Positions 10,311 through 19,466 of a DNA stretch of 64,000 nt are shown in pieces. The DNA lies in contig JADJBC010000046.1 of the NCBI GenBank assembly GCA_016703945.1, positions 1-64,000 of the forward strand, written 5' to 3'. The translations under genes were made by a program, and so were the position numbers. The notes below the pieces were generated by a model, which was not told where the DNA came from, did not search any database, and saw only the letters and a program-made list of their open reading frames with translations. Numbering within the stretch: the first letter of the stretch is position 1; every line of letters begins with the position of its first letter. The stretch is from Candidatus Aalborgicola danicus (GTDB lineage Bacteria; Pseudomonadota; Gammaproteobacteria; Burkholderiales; Burkholderiaceae_C).

Positions 10311-12524
10311 GTGAAAAAACAAAATTGTGGCACCTTGGTTTGTATTGGGGCCTTGGTCGGGCTTGGTACAGGCTCCATAGGACAGGCCTTGGCACAGGAT
10401 GTCCCGGTCGTGGGCGGGGCTGAGCCCGCCACCCGCCAACCGGGTGGCAAACTGGAGCGGGTGGAGGTCATGGGTAAACAGGCCACTGACAACGACTTGC
10501 GCCGCCGCGCTCAGGTGGCCAAGCAGGTGTATGGGCGGGAAGAACTGGACAAATACGGCGACAACAACGTGGCCGATGTTTTGAAACGTTTGCCGGGCAT
10601 CACCATGCAAGGCAATGCACCACGCATGCGGGGCTTGGGCTCAGGCTACACGCTGATCCTCATCAATGGGGACCCAGCCCCACCCGGTTTTGCATTGGAC
10701 CAGTTGGACCCGGCCCAGGTTGAACGGATCGAGGTGACCAAGGGACCGACCGCCAACCAAAGTGCCCAGGCGGTTGCAGGCGCCATCAACATCGTCCTCA
10801 AAGACGCTCCCAAGGTTTCGCAGCGCGACCTGCGCGCCATGCTGGGTTACAGCGTGGACAAACCCACCGTGTCGGGCAGCTTTACGATAGGTGAAAAGTG
10901 GAACGGATTCTCACTGTCCTTACCCATCTCGCTGTTTCAGTGGCGCAACCGCAATGACTCGGTGGTGTCGCGCAGCGCCCCTGGAATCGATGGACAACTG
11001 GCGCAGTCGCTCCAGCAGGGAGAGAACCTTTCATATGGCCATGGCATCAACATCGGACCGCGGCTGAACTGGAAAATCAGCGACGACGAAACACTGACCT
11101 GGCAAAGCTTTGTTCAGAAAGGTACCTGGATCAATGAGGCCAGCTACCGCAGCCAGATCCTGGCTGGAATCCCCAGCCTGGAGGACAACGGTGACTTCAA
11201 AGGCGGCTGGCAAAACGTGCGCAGCAACCTGCAATGGGTCAACCACCTCAGCACCTCCGAACGTATCGAGCTCAAAGCGGGCGTGTCGTCGTCCAAGGGC
11301 AGTTTCGACGGTCAAACGGTTCGACAGGCGTTGCCGTTTCGGCGCACCATTGGCGACAACGCCGACCTCAGCGCCACCCAGTCTGGCAACTACAACCGAC
11401 TGCTGAATGATCAGCACAGCCTCACGGTGGGCTGGGACCTGGAATGGCGCCAGCGCGATGAAAAACGCGACATCACGGAAAACGGTTTGCCCCTTGTAGC
11501 GGAGTTCGAAGGCCAGCCGTTTTCAGCCCGCATCCAGCGCCAGGCTTTTTTTGTGCAGGATGAGTGGGAAATCAACAAGCAGTGGTCCACATACCTGGGG
11601 CTACGCGCCGAACAGATAGCCAGCAAAAGCCAGGGCCTTGCCAACCCCATCAGCAACACCAGCAATGTGGTAACACCCATGGTGCACCTGAATTACAAGT
11701 TCGACGCTGCCGGGCGCGACCTGGTGCGGGCCAGCGTCACGCGCAGTTACAAGGCGCCTGACCTGTCGGCCCTGATGGCCCGCCCATTTATCAACAATCT
11801 GTTTTCCGACACCAGCAAGACCAATACCGAGTTGTCACCGGACCGCATGGGCAACCCGACCTTGCTGCCCGAACTCGCAACCGGGTTGGACGTGGCACTG
11901 GAAAAGTACCTGCCCGCCGGCGGGCTGATCAGCATCGGGGTTTTTTACCGCCAGGTCGACGACCTGATCCGCAATGTGACCGGCCTGCAGAACGTGGACT
12001 GGTCCGGTGTTCCGCGCTGGGTTTCCCGCCCCGTCAACTTTTCCAAAGCCATGACCCGGGGGCTGGAGCTGGAGGTCAAAGGGCGTGCCGGTGAATTGTT
12101 GCCAGGTATGGTGGATGCGAAGTTACCGCTGAATCTGCGCGGTTCGGTCAACGTGTACCAATCGTCGGTGGACGCCCTGCCCGGACCCAACAACCGGCTC
12201 GATGGCCAGCAACCCTGGTCGGGCAACTTTGGTTTTGACTACCGGGTTGCGGGCTTGCCCATGACCATGGGCGGTAGTCTCGCTTTCACACCGGGCTACA
12301 CCACACAGCAATCCCAGTCACAGTTTTTGGACCAGTCGCGCGCACGTAGCATGGACTTTTTTGCGCAGTGGATGTTCAGCCCCAAAATTTCTGCCCGCTT
12401 TGCCGTCAACAACCTGGTACCGTTGGATGGCGAATCCCGCACTTTCACGTCGGATGGCTACTCCACCAACACGTTGCGCACCGGGCGCACGCAATATAGT
12501 CTGGGCATGGAAATCAAGTTGTGA
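10311..12524 (+). CDS. TonB-dependent outer-membrane receptor
   Basis: Gated outer-membrane transporter driven by TonB. From GTG 10311 there is a signal peptide (ending near GSIGQALAQ), a TonB-box-like region (LERVEVMGK), the plug domain (YGDNNVADVLKRLPGITM, LDQLDPAQVERIEVTKGP, VAGAINIVLKD) and a C-terminal 22-strand barrel rich in aromatic and girdle residues that ends in an alternating LGMEIKL strand. The length (737 residues) is normal. It is divergent from the hydrolase-ABC operon with about 200 bases between, suggesting shared control and perhaps a common substrate such as a siderophore or peptide. No Fur-box could be identified with confidence and the ligand is not predictable. Confidence 0.88.
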   Translation: MKKQNCGTLVCIGALVGLGTGSIGQALAQDVPVVGGAEPATRQPGGKLERVEVMGKQATDNDLRRRAQVAKQVYGREELDKYGDNNVADVLKRLPGITMQGNAPRMRGLGSGYTLILINGDPAPPGFALDQLDPAQVERIEVTKGPTANQSAQAVAGAINIVLKDAPKVSQRDLRAMLGYSVDKPTVSGSFTIGEKWNGFSLSLPISLFQWRNRNDSVVSRSAPGIDGQLAQSLQQGENLSYGHGINIGPRLNWKISDDETLTWQSFVQKGTWINEASYRSQILAGIPSLEDNGDFKGGWQNVRSNLQWVNHLSTSERIELKAGVSSSKGSFDGQTVRQALPFRRTIGDNADLSATQSGNYNRLLNDQHSLTVGWDLEWRQRDEKRDITENGLPLVAEFEGQPFSARIQRQAFFVQDEWEINKQWSTYLGLRAEQIASKSQGLANPISNTSNVVTPMVHLNYKFDAAGRDLVRASVTRSYKAPDLSALMARPFINNLFSDTSKTNTELSPDRMGNPTLLPELATGLDVALEKYLPAGGLISIGVFYRQVDDLIRNVTGLQNVDWSGVPRWVSRPVNFSKAMTRGLELEVKGRAGELLPGMVDAKLPLNLRGSVNVYQSSVDALPGPNNRLDGQQPWSGNFGFDYRVAGLPMTMGGSLAFTPGYTTQQSQSQFLDQSRARSMDFFAQWMFSPKISARFAVNNLVPLDGESRTFTSDGYSTNTLRTGRTQYSLGMEIKL

Positions 12525-12598
12525 CGCTACCAATCGCCACCACACGCGATCTGCATGCAGTGGTGATCAAGCTCCCGATAGCAGGGTCGTAACTCAAT

Positions 12599-12658
12599 CG
12601 CTATATTTTTTATAGCTGCTTGCGCAATAACCGCGAGAGCCAAAGGCAAGAAATGGCT
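12599..12658 (+). repeat. Copy of dispersed GCTAY-hairpin repeat
   Basis: GCTATATTTTTTATAGC forms a short A/T-rich hairpin and is followed by TGCTTGCGCA and a purine-rich tail. The same arrangement occurs at 22365, 48004, 49813, 56251 and (without the hairpin) 62515. It fills the gap between the TonB receptor and the convergent collagen-like gene and could act as a terminator for both. Confidence 0.7.
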
Positions 12659-13011
12659 TACTTTTTCTCTGGGACAACAATGATGGTGTCACCCGTCTTG
12701 CCGGTCTTGCCTGGGTCACCCTTGGCACCGTCGTAACCGGTGGCACCGGTTGCGCCCGAGCTACCCGTTGCACCGGTCGCACCGGTCGCGCCAGCGCTGC
12801 CGTCGTAGCCAGGAGCCCCTGTCGCTCCGGTGGCGCCGGCTGGGCCGGGCACAGGAACGTTGGTTCCCGTGCTTCCGGTCGCTCCTGTGGCTCCCGTTGC
12901 ACCGGCAGGGCCAGGCACCATGACCACCGCAGGTGGCGGTGTGCTCGCTGGGTTGCAGGCGGCCAGACCCAAAGTAGCCAACAAGGTGGCCAGCAATAAC
13001 GTGATTTTCAT
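12658..13011 (-). CDS. Collagen-like repeat lipoprotein
   Basis: Small surface or periplasmic lipoprotein of 117 residues. ATG 13011 follows AAGGA at good spacing. The signal peptide ends in a lipobox (LGLAAC), so the protein is lipid-anchored at Cys22. The mature part is almost entirely Gly-X-Y triplets (GPAGATGATGATGSTG, GAPGYDG, GDPGKTGKTG), about 24 of them, interrupted by short Val/Pro stretches. Such triplets can form collagen-type triple helices in bacteria. A VPEKK tail follows. The coding DNA is accordingly repetitive and rich in GGC/ACC units, which makes length errors possible. Stop at 12658. No partner is known; the neighbouring gene also codes an envelope lipoprotein. Confidence 0.85.
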   Translation of the reverse strand: MKITLLLATLLATLGLAACNPASTPPPAVVMVPGPAGATGATGATGSTGTNVPVPGPAGATGATGAPGYDGSAGATGATGATGSSGATGATGYDGAKGDPGKTGKTGDTIIVVPEKK

Positions 13012-13143
13012 GAATTCCTTAGGTAGGTTGGTTGATAACTGCTGCACGATACCGCTCGCAGCTCCAACTATCTGTACGCTGGCCCACCATTTCACCATCC
13101 AAACACAAATACCCCTATCCGACTCGTGAGTCGGATACAGAAC

Positions 13144-14738
13144 TCACTGTCCAAGCGCGAACAAGATGCCGTTGTTGATCGCGTAGACCTTTCCGTCTGG
13201 CCCCACTGCCGTGGGTGTGTAGGACTCCCCCAATCCGCTGGTCAAGCGGATCCGCTCACTCAACGTATTGGTTGCCAGACTCCATCGGTACATATAACCA
13301 TCTTCGCTGTTGATCAGGATGGACTGCGTGAACGGATCAACCGCTGCGGTGTTGATGCACCACTCGATAAATCCACCCGGAAAGTCTGGGTCTGGGGTAG
13401 GCCCAAGTATGGTCAGCACTTCTTTCATCACGGGGTTGCCAGATATGAAGTCGGCCTGAACGGCATTCGGGTCCAGTACTGCAACGCGGTTCATGGAGTC
13501 GCCACTTCCTACCCGACCATAGTTGTTGTACTTTGTCGTAATCAGATAGGTTGAGTTTCCGGTGTAGCTTGGCACCATGGACCTGGGCACGATGGAGGCC
13601 GTGTCGTCCCACCCAAAGGAACCTGGCGTCTTGTTTTGCGCCAGAGTTGCATCAAAGTGCAACAACCAGCCACGGGCGTTGTGAGACCCGGGGGTGCTCT
13701 CCAGCACGCCAATGTAGACGTCGCCATCCGGGCCCACCGTGGGAGATGCGGTGCTATCGTCGCTCACCATGGCTGGTGCGGCCTCCTTGGGGTCCATCAG
13801 CAACACCCTTCCTTGGTCGCCAGCGTCGCGCTGTCAAGCGCCAACAAGTATCCGGTTGGGCGCCCACTGTTGGTGGGGTCACCGTTCACCACAACATACA
13901 GTGTGCTTTGGTCCATGGAGAGTGCCGGCGCACTGTTGGTTGCGGTCTTGGAAACCAAGGGCTCCGCCGCACTTGCGCTGGCGCTGACCCAACTGCCTCT
14001 GCCGTCCGCACCGATGCGGGCGATGCCGCTGGTCAGGCCCGCCACGTTTCCTGGGAGTGCGATGAATCCGAAGTAGATGTTGCCTTGCAAGTCGGCCGTG
14101 ATGGGCGTGTTGATGGTGACGGACGCATCCAGGGCTACCTTGGCGCCCGCATACAAGCCGTCCCCATAAAACACGGCGGTTTGTGTGGTGGATGAAGCCG
14201 AGTCGGCGTTGTCGCGAAAAAAGACTTTGCCGCCTGCACCCGGCGCGTAGATTCGGTTGCCAGAAGTCAGTGTCACGTTGTAGCTGGGCGTCCAGCGATG
14301 GGTAGGCATGGTGTAGTCACTCTCCACAGACCACAACAACGCGCCAGTTGCACCGCTCCGTGCCTCAACCCGGTACAGGTCTTTGGCTTCACGTTTCACC
14401 GGCAGAATCACGGTATTGCCAGCGGTAATAACCGGAGACCCATAGTGGTACAGCAGGTAGCCTCTGGAGCTGTATTGGGGCGCCACATCCACCGGTGTTT
14501 GCCAAACAATGCGGCTCAGTGGTTGGGTTGCCACCTTGGACACCGCTGCGTGCTGTGCATCGCCCCCGAACCCGAGCCAGGCCGACCCGACAGCGGGTGT
14601 CGGCGTAGGAATGGTCGGCGGCACTGGTGTGGCAGTGGTGCCACCGTTACCACCGCCGCAAGCCACCAAACCTGCCAACAGCGTGGCGGCAAGAACTACC
14701 GGCAAAACCCGAGTACGCGTGCTTGTTAGAAAAGACAT
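13144..14738 (-). CDS. Beta-propeller (PQQ-like repeat) lipoprotein, one frameshift
   Basis: Lipoprotein with a beta-propeller made of PQQ-like repeats. The signal peptide ends in a lipobox (LLAGLVAC), then a Thr/Pro linker (~residues 25-50) leads to blades such as SRIVWQTPVDVAPQY, GATGALLWSVES, TADLQGNIYFGF and VGPDGKVYAINNG. Blades of this type act as scaffolds, as in BamB, or as substrate-binding folds; no quinone-binding set is evident. The N-terminal 313 codons and the last ~215 lie in different frames. They rejoin at 13797-13806, where a GGG run on the coding strand needs one more G (KEG then VLLMDPKEA). The joined length is about 530 residues. A sequencing indel is the likely reason. 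Function is unknown; the cell-envelope location is clear. Confidence 0.78.
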
Positions 14739-14863
14739 TTTCTGATCCGTTTTGAGTGAAGGCTTGAGCTCTGTGCGGTCCCTGTAGGGCGCTGCTGCGC
14801 AGGACCGAAGTATCCGCGATCAAGAGGCTCTCTGAGCGGAGTATCCGGGATTACGATAAGCAA

Positions 14864-17047
14864 ATGAAAAAACGCCTTCTGTGTTGGAGCAGCCTGGTGC
14901 TTAGCGTGGTATTGCTCGCCTGCTCCCACAGCGACGACGTCACGGTCGCCACGCCTTACCCCATTCTGTTTGTGACCCAGGTACCACCGGAAACTGACGA
15001 CGGCACCCGCCTGTCCGCCTTTGCCAACCACCGCGCAGGAGTGGACCTGTCGCCGCGTGGTGGGGACTTGATGCTGCGCGGCGTGGACGGAACCCTGCGC
15101 AACCTGACGCGCGAGGCCGGGTTTGGCAGCGACGGCTGGCAAGGAGCCAATTCCATTGCCGTGCGTGAACCCGCGGTGCACTGGGGTGGTGACAAAGCGG
15201 TGTTCAGCATGGTGGTGGGGGCGCCTGTAGTGGCCGGGCAAGCGCAAGAAAGTGCCTGGCAGCTGTACGAGGTTCGTGGCTTTGGCATTGGCGAAAAAGC
15301 ATCCATTACCCGCATCGCGAACCAGCCAGAGCGATACAACAACCTGTCGCCGGTATATGCCAGCGACGACCGGATTTTATTTACTTCGGATCGACCGCAC
15401 AACGGCCAGGCGCACCTGTACCCTGCGCTCGACGAATACGAGGCAATGCCCACCACCAGCGGCCTGTGGGCCCTGGAGCCCACAACCGGAACACTCACCC
15501 TGCTGAGCCACGCCCCCAGCGGCGCCTTCAACCCGCTGGTGGACAGTTTCGGCCGGATTATCTTCACCCGCTGGGACCACCTGCAACAGGACCGACTGGC
15601 CGAGCGCGACCGCAATGCCCAAGGCAACGGCGTGGCCATTCCTTTTGGGTCCTTCAACTACGCTGGTGAACATCCGGAAGCGAGCCAGCTCAACAGCCGC
15701 GCAGAGTGGTTTCCGGAGTCGGGCGCCGGCAGCGAAAGCCCTTACGGGCGCGTCAGCGCCTTCAGCAGCAATTTCTTTACCGCCTGGCAAATCAACCAGG
15801 ATGGAACCGGCGAGGAAACCATCAACCACGTGGGGCAACATGAACTGGCCTTTGGCTTTCTGACACCCAGTTTTGTTGAAGACGCCAACTTGTCTAACCG
15901 TACACTGGACCATCTGCACGCTAACGCAGTCTCCATACGACGCGAAGGCGGTCTCTTTCATTTGCGCGAGGACCCGCTTCAACCGGGTATTTTCTTCGCC
16001 ACCAGTGCGCGCGAGTCGGAGTCGTTCACAACCGACCGTCTGGTCCGGCTCACGGGCTCCCCGGAGCTTCACGGCGAGCAGATGGTCGTCACAGAGGTCA
16101 CCCCGGGTGACGCCGGTGACCTGCTGCGCGGGGGGCGATTTCGCAACCCCCTGCCACTGTCCAATGGTGGTCTGGTGGCCAGCCACACCAGTTCCGAGCG
16201 GGCCCCTGGATTTGGCACACGCTTGAACGACTTGCGTTTGAATCTGCTGGAGAAAGACAACGCAACCGGTCTGTACAAAGCCGGTCGCAAATTAACGAGC
16301 GGCATCACCAAGTCAGTCCATTGGTGGAGCGGAACCGTGCAGCGCAACTTCAGCGGTGAACTGTGGGAGCTGGAGGCCGTGGAAGTACGCCCCCATGCAC
16401 GCCCAACCCAGGCTCCGCTGATGCTGGAGGCACCCGAGCGCGCAGTGTTTGCGGAGGAAAGTGTCAGTGAAAGTGACCTCCGCACCTGGTTGATAGACCA
16501 CAACCTGGCGTTGATCGTGACCCGTGACCAAACCAGCCGTGACCAGGCCGACCGACAGCAACCTTTCAACCTGCAAGTGCCTGGTGGCAAGCGGACTTTG
16601 GCGCGCACGTTTTCAGGCGGCCGTGTTTACGACATCGTGCACTTCCAGGTGCTCCAGGGCGACATGGTCCGCGCCTACGGCGACCGGGCCGGACGGCGCG
16701 TTCTGGCGCAACCGATGGAGGCGCAACGTGCCCACAACCCCGCCAACCCAAACGGGCCACCGGGCAGCGTGGCCATTGCAGCCGATGGCTCGACAGCTGC
16801 CTTTGTGCCGGCGCGCCGGGCGCTGACCTGGCAAAACACCGATTCTGCGGGCCAGCCGATTGTGCGGGAGCGTAACTGGATCACCTTGCAGCCGGGGGAA
16901 ATGCGCACCTGTGCCTCGTGCCATGGCGTTAACAGCCTCAACCAGGCAGGTACCGCAACACCAACCCACAAACCGCAAGCCCTGCGGGACCTGCTCAGGC
17001 ACTGGAAAACATTGCCAGGCTCCCCTGGGAAATACCATCAGCCATGA
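14864..17047 (+). CDS. Hydrazine-synthase-alpha-like lipoprotein with CxxCH haem site
   Basis: A 727-residue exported protein. The signal peptide ends in a lipobox (SVVLLAC). The long central part resembles a TolB/WD40-like beta-propeller (SPVYASDDRILFTSDRP, LVDSFGRIIFTRWDHLQQD) and matches my recollection of the HzsA-like family, whose founder is the alpha subunit of anammox hydrazine synthase. Near the C-terminus MRTCASCHGVN holds a c-type haem motif (CxxCH, ~residues 686-690). A single haem and the absence of beta and gamma subunits argue against hydrazine synthesis; an electron-transfer or redox-sensing role is a guess. The next gene overlaps its stop by four bases. The gene is divergent from the propeller lipoprotein. 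Confidence 0.65.
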   Translation: MKKRLLCWSSLVLSVVLLACSHSDDVTVATPYPILFVTQVPPETDDGTRLSAFANHRAGVDLSPRGGDLMLRGVDGTLRNLTREAGFGSDGWQGANSIAVREPAVHWGGDKAVFSMVVGAPVVAGQAQESAWQLYEVRGFGIGEKASITRIANQPERYNNLSPVYASDDRILFTSDRPHNGQAHLYPALDEYEAMPTTSGLWALEPTTGTLTLLSHAPSGAFNPLVDSFGRIIFTRWDHLQQDRLAERDRNAQGNGVAIPFGSFNYAGEHPEASQLNSRAEWFPESGAGSESPYGRVSAFSSNFFTAWQINQDGTGEETINHVGQHELAFGFLTPSFVEDANLSNRTLDHLHANAVSIRREGGLFHLREDPLQPGIFFATSARESESFTTDRLVRLTGSPELHGEQMVVTEVTPGDAGDLLRGGRFRNPLPLSNGGLVASHTSSERAPGFGTRLNDLRLNLLEKDNATGLYKAGRKLTSGITKSVHWWSGTVQRNFSGELWELEAVEVRPHARPTQAPLMLEAPERAVFAEESVSESDLRTWLIDHNLALIVTRDQTSRDQADRQQPFNLQVPGGKRTLARTFSGGRVYDIVHFQVLQGDMVRAYGDRAGRRVLAQPMEAQRAHNPANPNGPPGSVAIAADGSTAAFVPARRALTWQNTDSAGQPIVRERNWITLQPGEMRTCASCHGVNSLNQAGTATPTHKPQALRDLLRHWKTLPGSPGKYHQP

Positions 17048-17352
17048 CTAACTGCACATCCTGCGGCGCTTGCTGCGCCAGCTTCCGGGTGGACTTTTCC
17101 ACCTACGAACTCGACACCGAACACGGCAACGTGCCTTGCGGCCTGACGGTAGAAGTCACCCGCTACACCGCCCGCATGCGCGGCACCGACCACACACCGG
17201 CACGCTGTGCGGCACTCACCGGCACCCAGGGCCAGAGAGTTGGCTGCGGCATTTATGAATGGCGCCCTTCACCGTGCCGGGAGTTTGAGGAAGGCAGCGA
17301 CGCCTGTGCGCAGGCCCGCCGCCGACACGGCTTGCCTGTTTTGGCTTCCTGA
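17044..17352 (+). CDS. YkgJ-family cysteine-cluster protein
   Basis: A 102-residue protein with the family's N-terminal cysteine cluster CTSCGACC followed by further cysteines at PCGL, ARCAAL, VGCGIYEWRPSPCREF and DACAQ. The pattern is that of the YkgJ/CxxCxxCC family, thought to bind a metal or an iron-sulfur cluster. The start overlaps the stop of the CxxCH lipoprotein gene (ATGA), so the two are coupled; no signal peptide is present, so it should stay in the cytoplasm. The pairing of a cytoplasmic metal-binding protein with an exported haem protein may reflect a maturation role, which is only an inference. Confidence 0.82.
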   Translation: MTNCTSCGACCASFRVDFSTYELDTEHGNVPCGLTVEVTRYTARMRGTDHTPARCAALTGTQGQRVGCGIYEWRPSPCREFEEGSDACAQARRRHGLPVLAS

Positions 17353-17427
17353 GGGATTACTGATTCAAGCGTTGTCACCGGTCACCCCCTGGCCTTGTGC
17401 GGGGTGAACCGTTCCCGAAGTGGTTTG

Positions 17428-18507
17428 TCAACCCAGCCGCTTCTTCAGGTATTTCAATGTCTTGCTGGCCAGCACGCCGGTGCCATCCTTGCGCCACACC
17501 GCATGCGCCCTTTGCAGCAAATTGGCGGTCCTACCAGCCAGATGGACCCGGGCGCGCGCTGGACCGCGGGATCCGTCAGTTGGGTAGGTGTAGAGATCAC
17601 GCCCAACCTGGCTATGACTCAGGGTACCGGTCAGATCGTGGTAACAGGTGCAGCCTTCTGCAAAGAAGTGGCACACCAGTGCTTTGCGACTGGGATGCGC
17701 CGACCCATTCAAGGCACTGCCACCGTGCAGCAGATTGGCGTGCCACAACAACACATCGCCTTTTTTGGGCAAGAAAATCTTGGGTTGCAACGCGTGTTCG
17801 GCGATCAATTTCTGAATGGCGGGCTCGTAAATTCGATGGTAGCCGCCATACCCCATCTCCACCGGGATACCCAGATCGTCAGACAGAACATACGGCAAAC
17901 GGTGGCTGCCCGGGTAATACACCAAGGGGCCGGAGTCGGGGTGAATGTCTTCAAATGCGATCCAGTTCGCCGCCAGATAACCTTGCGGGTAGGTGGTCAT
18001 GTGGATGGAGTCCGAGTGGGCCAGTTGTTGGCTGCTTTTGTGGCCAATGATGGTTTGAAAAGGCGCCGCCTTGACGCCCAAAAACAGGCTCACCAACCGT
18101 CCCATGCGCGGCTCGAACAGCATGCGGTCGACCGCTGGCACCAAAAAGTGGGGGTTTGAGACGCGCCCGGGTAGCTTGTCTCCCTCGAACATGGGTTCAC
18201 ACGGAGGTGTCACGCTGCCGTCGGCAATCGCTTGCTCGTAGGCAGCCCAGGTGCGATCCAGCAAGTCCTCGTCGTAGAAGCCCTCGCAAATGACGTAACC
18301 GTCTCGCAACCATTGGTGGCACAGCAGCGCCTCATCTTCGGTGATGCTGCCTTCCTGCAGGTGGTGCGCAATCAACTCTGCGGCGTCGGGGCGATCTAGC
18401 CAAGGCGCCGGTCCGTCGTCGGCGGGGAACCGGTTCGCCCGGTAGACCGGCATGCGGACAAGGTCAGCTGCCGTGTGTGGAACCACAGGCAAATCAAAAA
18501 ATTTCAT
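17428..18507 (-). CDS. PhyH-family Fe(II)/2-oxoglutarate dioxygenase
   Basis: Phytanoyl-CoA dioxygenase-like oxygenase of 359 residues. The metal site can be seen as the HxD of QQLAHSDSIHM and the distal histidine of LLWHANLLHGGSALN, with a downstream basic RKALVCHFF stretch for 2-oxoglutarate. LVYYPGSHRLPYV is the characteristic double-stranded beta-helix segment. The N-terminal ~100 residues carry an acidic helical region. The substrate of bacterial PhyH proteins varies (ectoine, phosphonates, natural products) and the neighbours give no clue. It is a single gene, convergent with the YkgJ gene. Start at ATG 18507, MKFFDLPVVPH; no alternative fits better. Confidence 0.85.
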   Translation of the reverse strand: MKFFDLPVVPHTAADLVRMPVYRANRFPADDGPAPWLDRPDAAELIAHHLQEGSITEDEALLCHQWLRDGYVICEGFYDEDLLDRTWAAYEQAIADGSVTPPCEPMFEGDKLPGRVSNPHFLVPAVDRMLFEPRMGRLVSLFLGVKAAPFQTIIGHKSSQQLAHSDSIHMTTYPQGYLAANWIAFEDIHPDSGPLVYYPGSHRLPYVLSDDLGIPVEMGYGGYHRIYEPAIQKLIAEHALQPKIFLPKKGDVLLWHANLLHGGSALNGSAHPSRKALVCHFFAEGCTCYHDLTGTLSHSQVGRDLYTYPTDGSRGPARARVHLAGRTANLLQRAHAVWRKDGTGVLASKTLKYLKKRLG

Positions 18508-18579
18508 TTCGGTGGGTCGATTTATTTCCTATAGAAAGTATCGCACTGTCAACGGGAGCCGGTTTCGGCTTGGCAGCGA

Positions 18580-19215
18580 TCAACTATCAGCGTACTTCAC
18601 AGAGCAACCATAAGGCTTTGAAGTGGCCTTGGTCACGGTTTTGCCCTTGGCTAGCTCCGCGACCGCAACGCGAACATGCTGCTCCGCTTTGGCAATATCT
18701 TCAGTGCGCGCGCTGGCGATGCTGTCGATGCCGCCCTGGTACACCAAGGTTCCCTGGACGTTGATGACATACATATGGGGCGTGGTCTTGGCTCCATACT
18801 GCTGGCCCACCTTGCCAGTCGGGTCCAGCAGGGTGCCTGCGGGCGCGGCTTGGCGATTGGTGTTCAGGGCAACGGCCGTGGCGCCATCCACATACCCTTG
18901 TTTGCCGGGGGCGGACGAAATCACCTGAAGCCAGACCGCGCCTACAGCAGCGGCCTCTTTTTGTTGTGCCTGCATATTGCCCGCGTCATAGTGTTTGCGC
19001 ACAAAGGGGCAGTCGTGGTTGGTCCACTCCAGCACCACCGTTTTGCCCCGTAAAGACTCCAACGCCACCGTTTTGCCGTCCGCAGCCACCAGGCTGAACG
19101 CCGGGGCCGGCTGGCCCACAGTCACCTGCGCAAAGGCCCAGTCTGGGGACACCAGCGCCGCTAGTGCGGTTGCTGACAGAACAAGTTGGCGGCGCGTCGA
19201 CAAGCGAACTGGCAT
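18580..19215 (-). CDS. Exported TlpA/AhpC-like thioredoxin-fold protein
   Basis: Periplasmic thioredoxin-fold protein of 211 residues. ATG 19215 has GGAG seven bases upstream and starts a signal peptide with a basic head (MPVRLSTRRQLVL) ending near PDWAFAQ. The core begins with VGQPAPAFSLVAADGKTV, followed by VVLEWTNHDCPFVRKHY. In this branch a single cysteine stands where TlpA proteins have CxxC, so it is more peroxiredoxin-like. TPHMYVINVQGTLVYQGGID is the cis-proline segment. A second cysteine lies near the C-terminus (YGCSVKY) and could resolve a disulfide. It is divergent from the fasciclin gene; together with MsrA/B downstream it suggests attention to envelope oxidation, an inference. 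Confidence 0.83.
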   Translation of the reverse strand: MPVRLSTRRQLVLSATALAALVSPDWAFAQVTVGQPAPAFSLVAADGKTVALESLRGKTVVLEWTNHDCPFVRKHYDAGNMQAQQKEAAAVGAVWLQVISSAPGKQGYVDGATAVALNTNRQAAPAGTLLDPTGKVGQQYGAKTTPHMYVINVQGTLVYQGGIDSIASARTEDIAKAEQHVRVAVAELAKGKTVTKATSKPYGCSVKYADS

Positions 19216-19381
19216 GGGAACTCCTTCGGTTTGGTTGATCGGCGATACAAGTTCACAGCATAGACAAGACCGCATCAACGCGCAGTTTGGGCGAACCAAT
19301 GTCTGTGGCTTTCGTAGGGTTGCAGAACGTGTGACCTTGTTTGCACCGAAAAAAACCAATTGGTATCTAAAAAGACCACAA

Positions 19382-19397
19382 AGTATTAAATGATACT
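19382..19397. promoter_or_regulatory. Inverted repeat in divergent promoter region
   Basis: AGTAT-N6-ATACT lies in the A/T-rich 250-base gap between the divergent thioredoxin-fold and fasciclin genes, preceded by ACCAATTGGT, another short palindrome. It may be an operator for a dimeric regulator. No promoter boxes could be assigned with confidence. Confidence 0.35.
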
Positions 19398-19466
19398 AGT
19401 TGGTAGTACATTTGCGCATCGCCACATTTTTGGCGATTTGTAACGACATCACTTTTGGAGATATTC

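Noticed and set aside
12680..12930. Short-period G/C repeats resembling a satellite
   Set aside because: They code Gly-X-Y triplets of a collagen-like lipoprotein with lipobox and ribosome binding site.
14864..17047. Evidence for anammox-type hydrazine metabolism
   Set aside because: Only an HzsA-like protein with one haem site; no beta or gamma subunit or hydrazine dehydrogenase is near.
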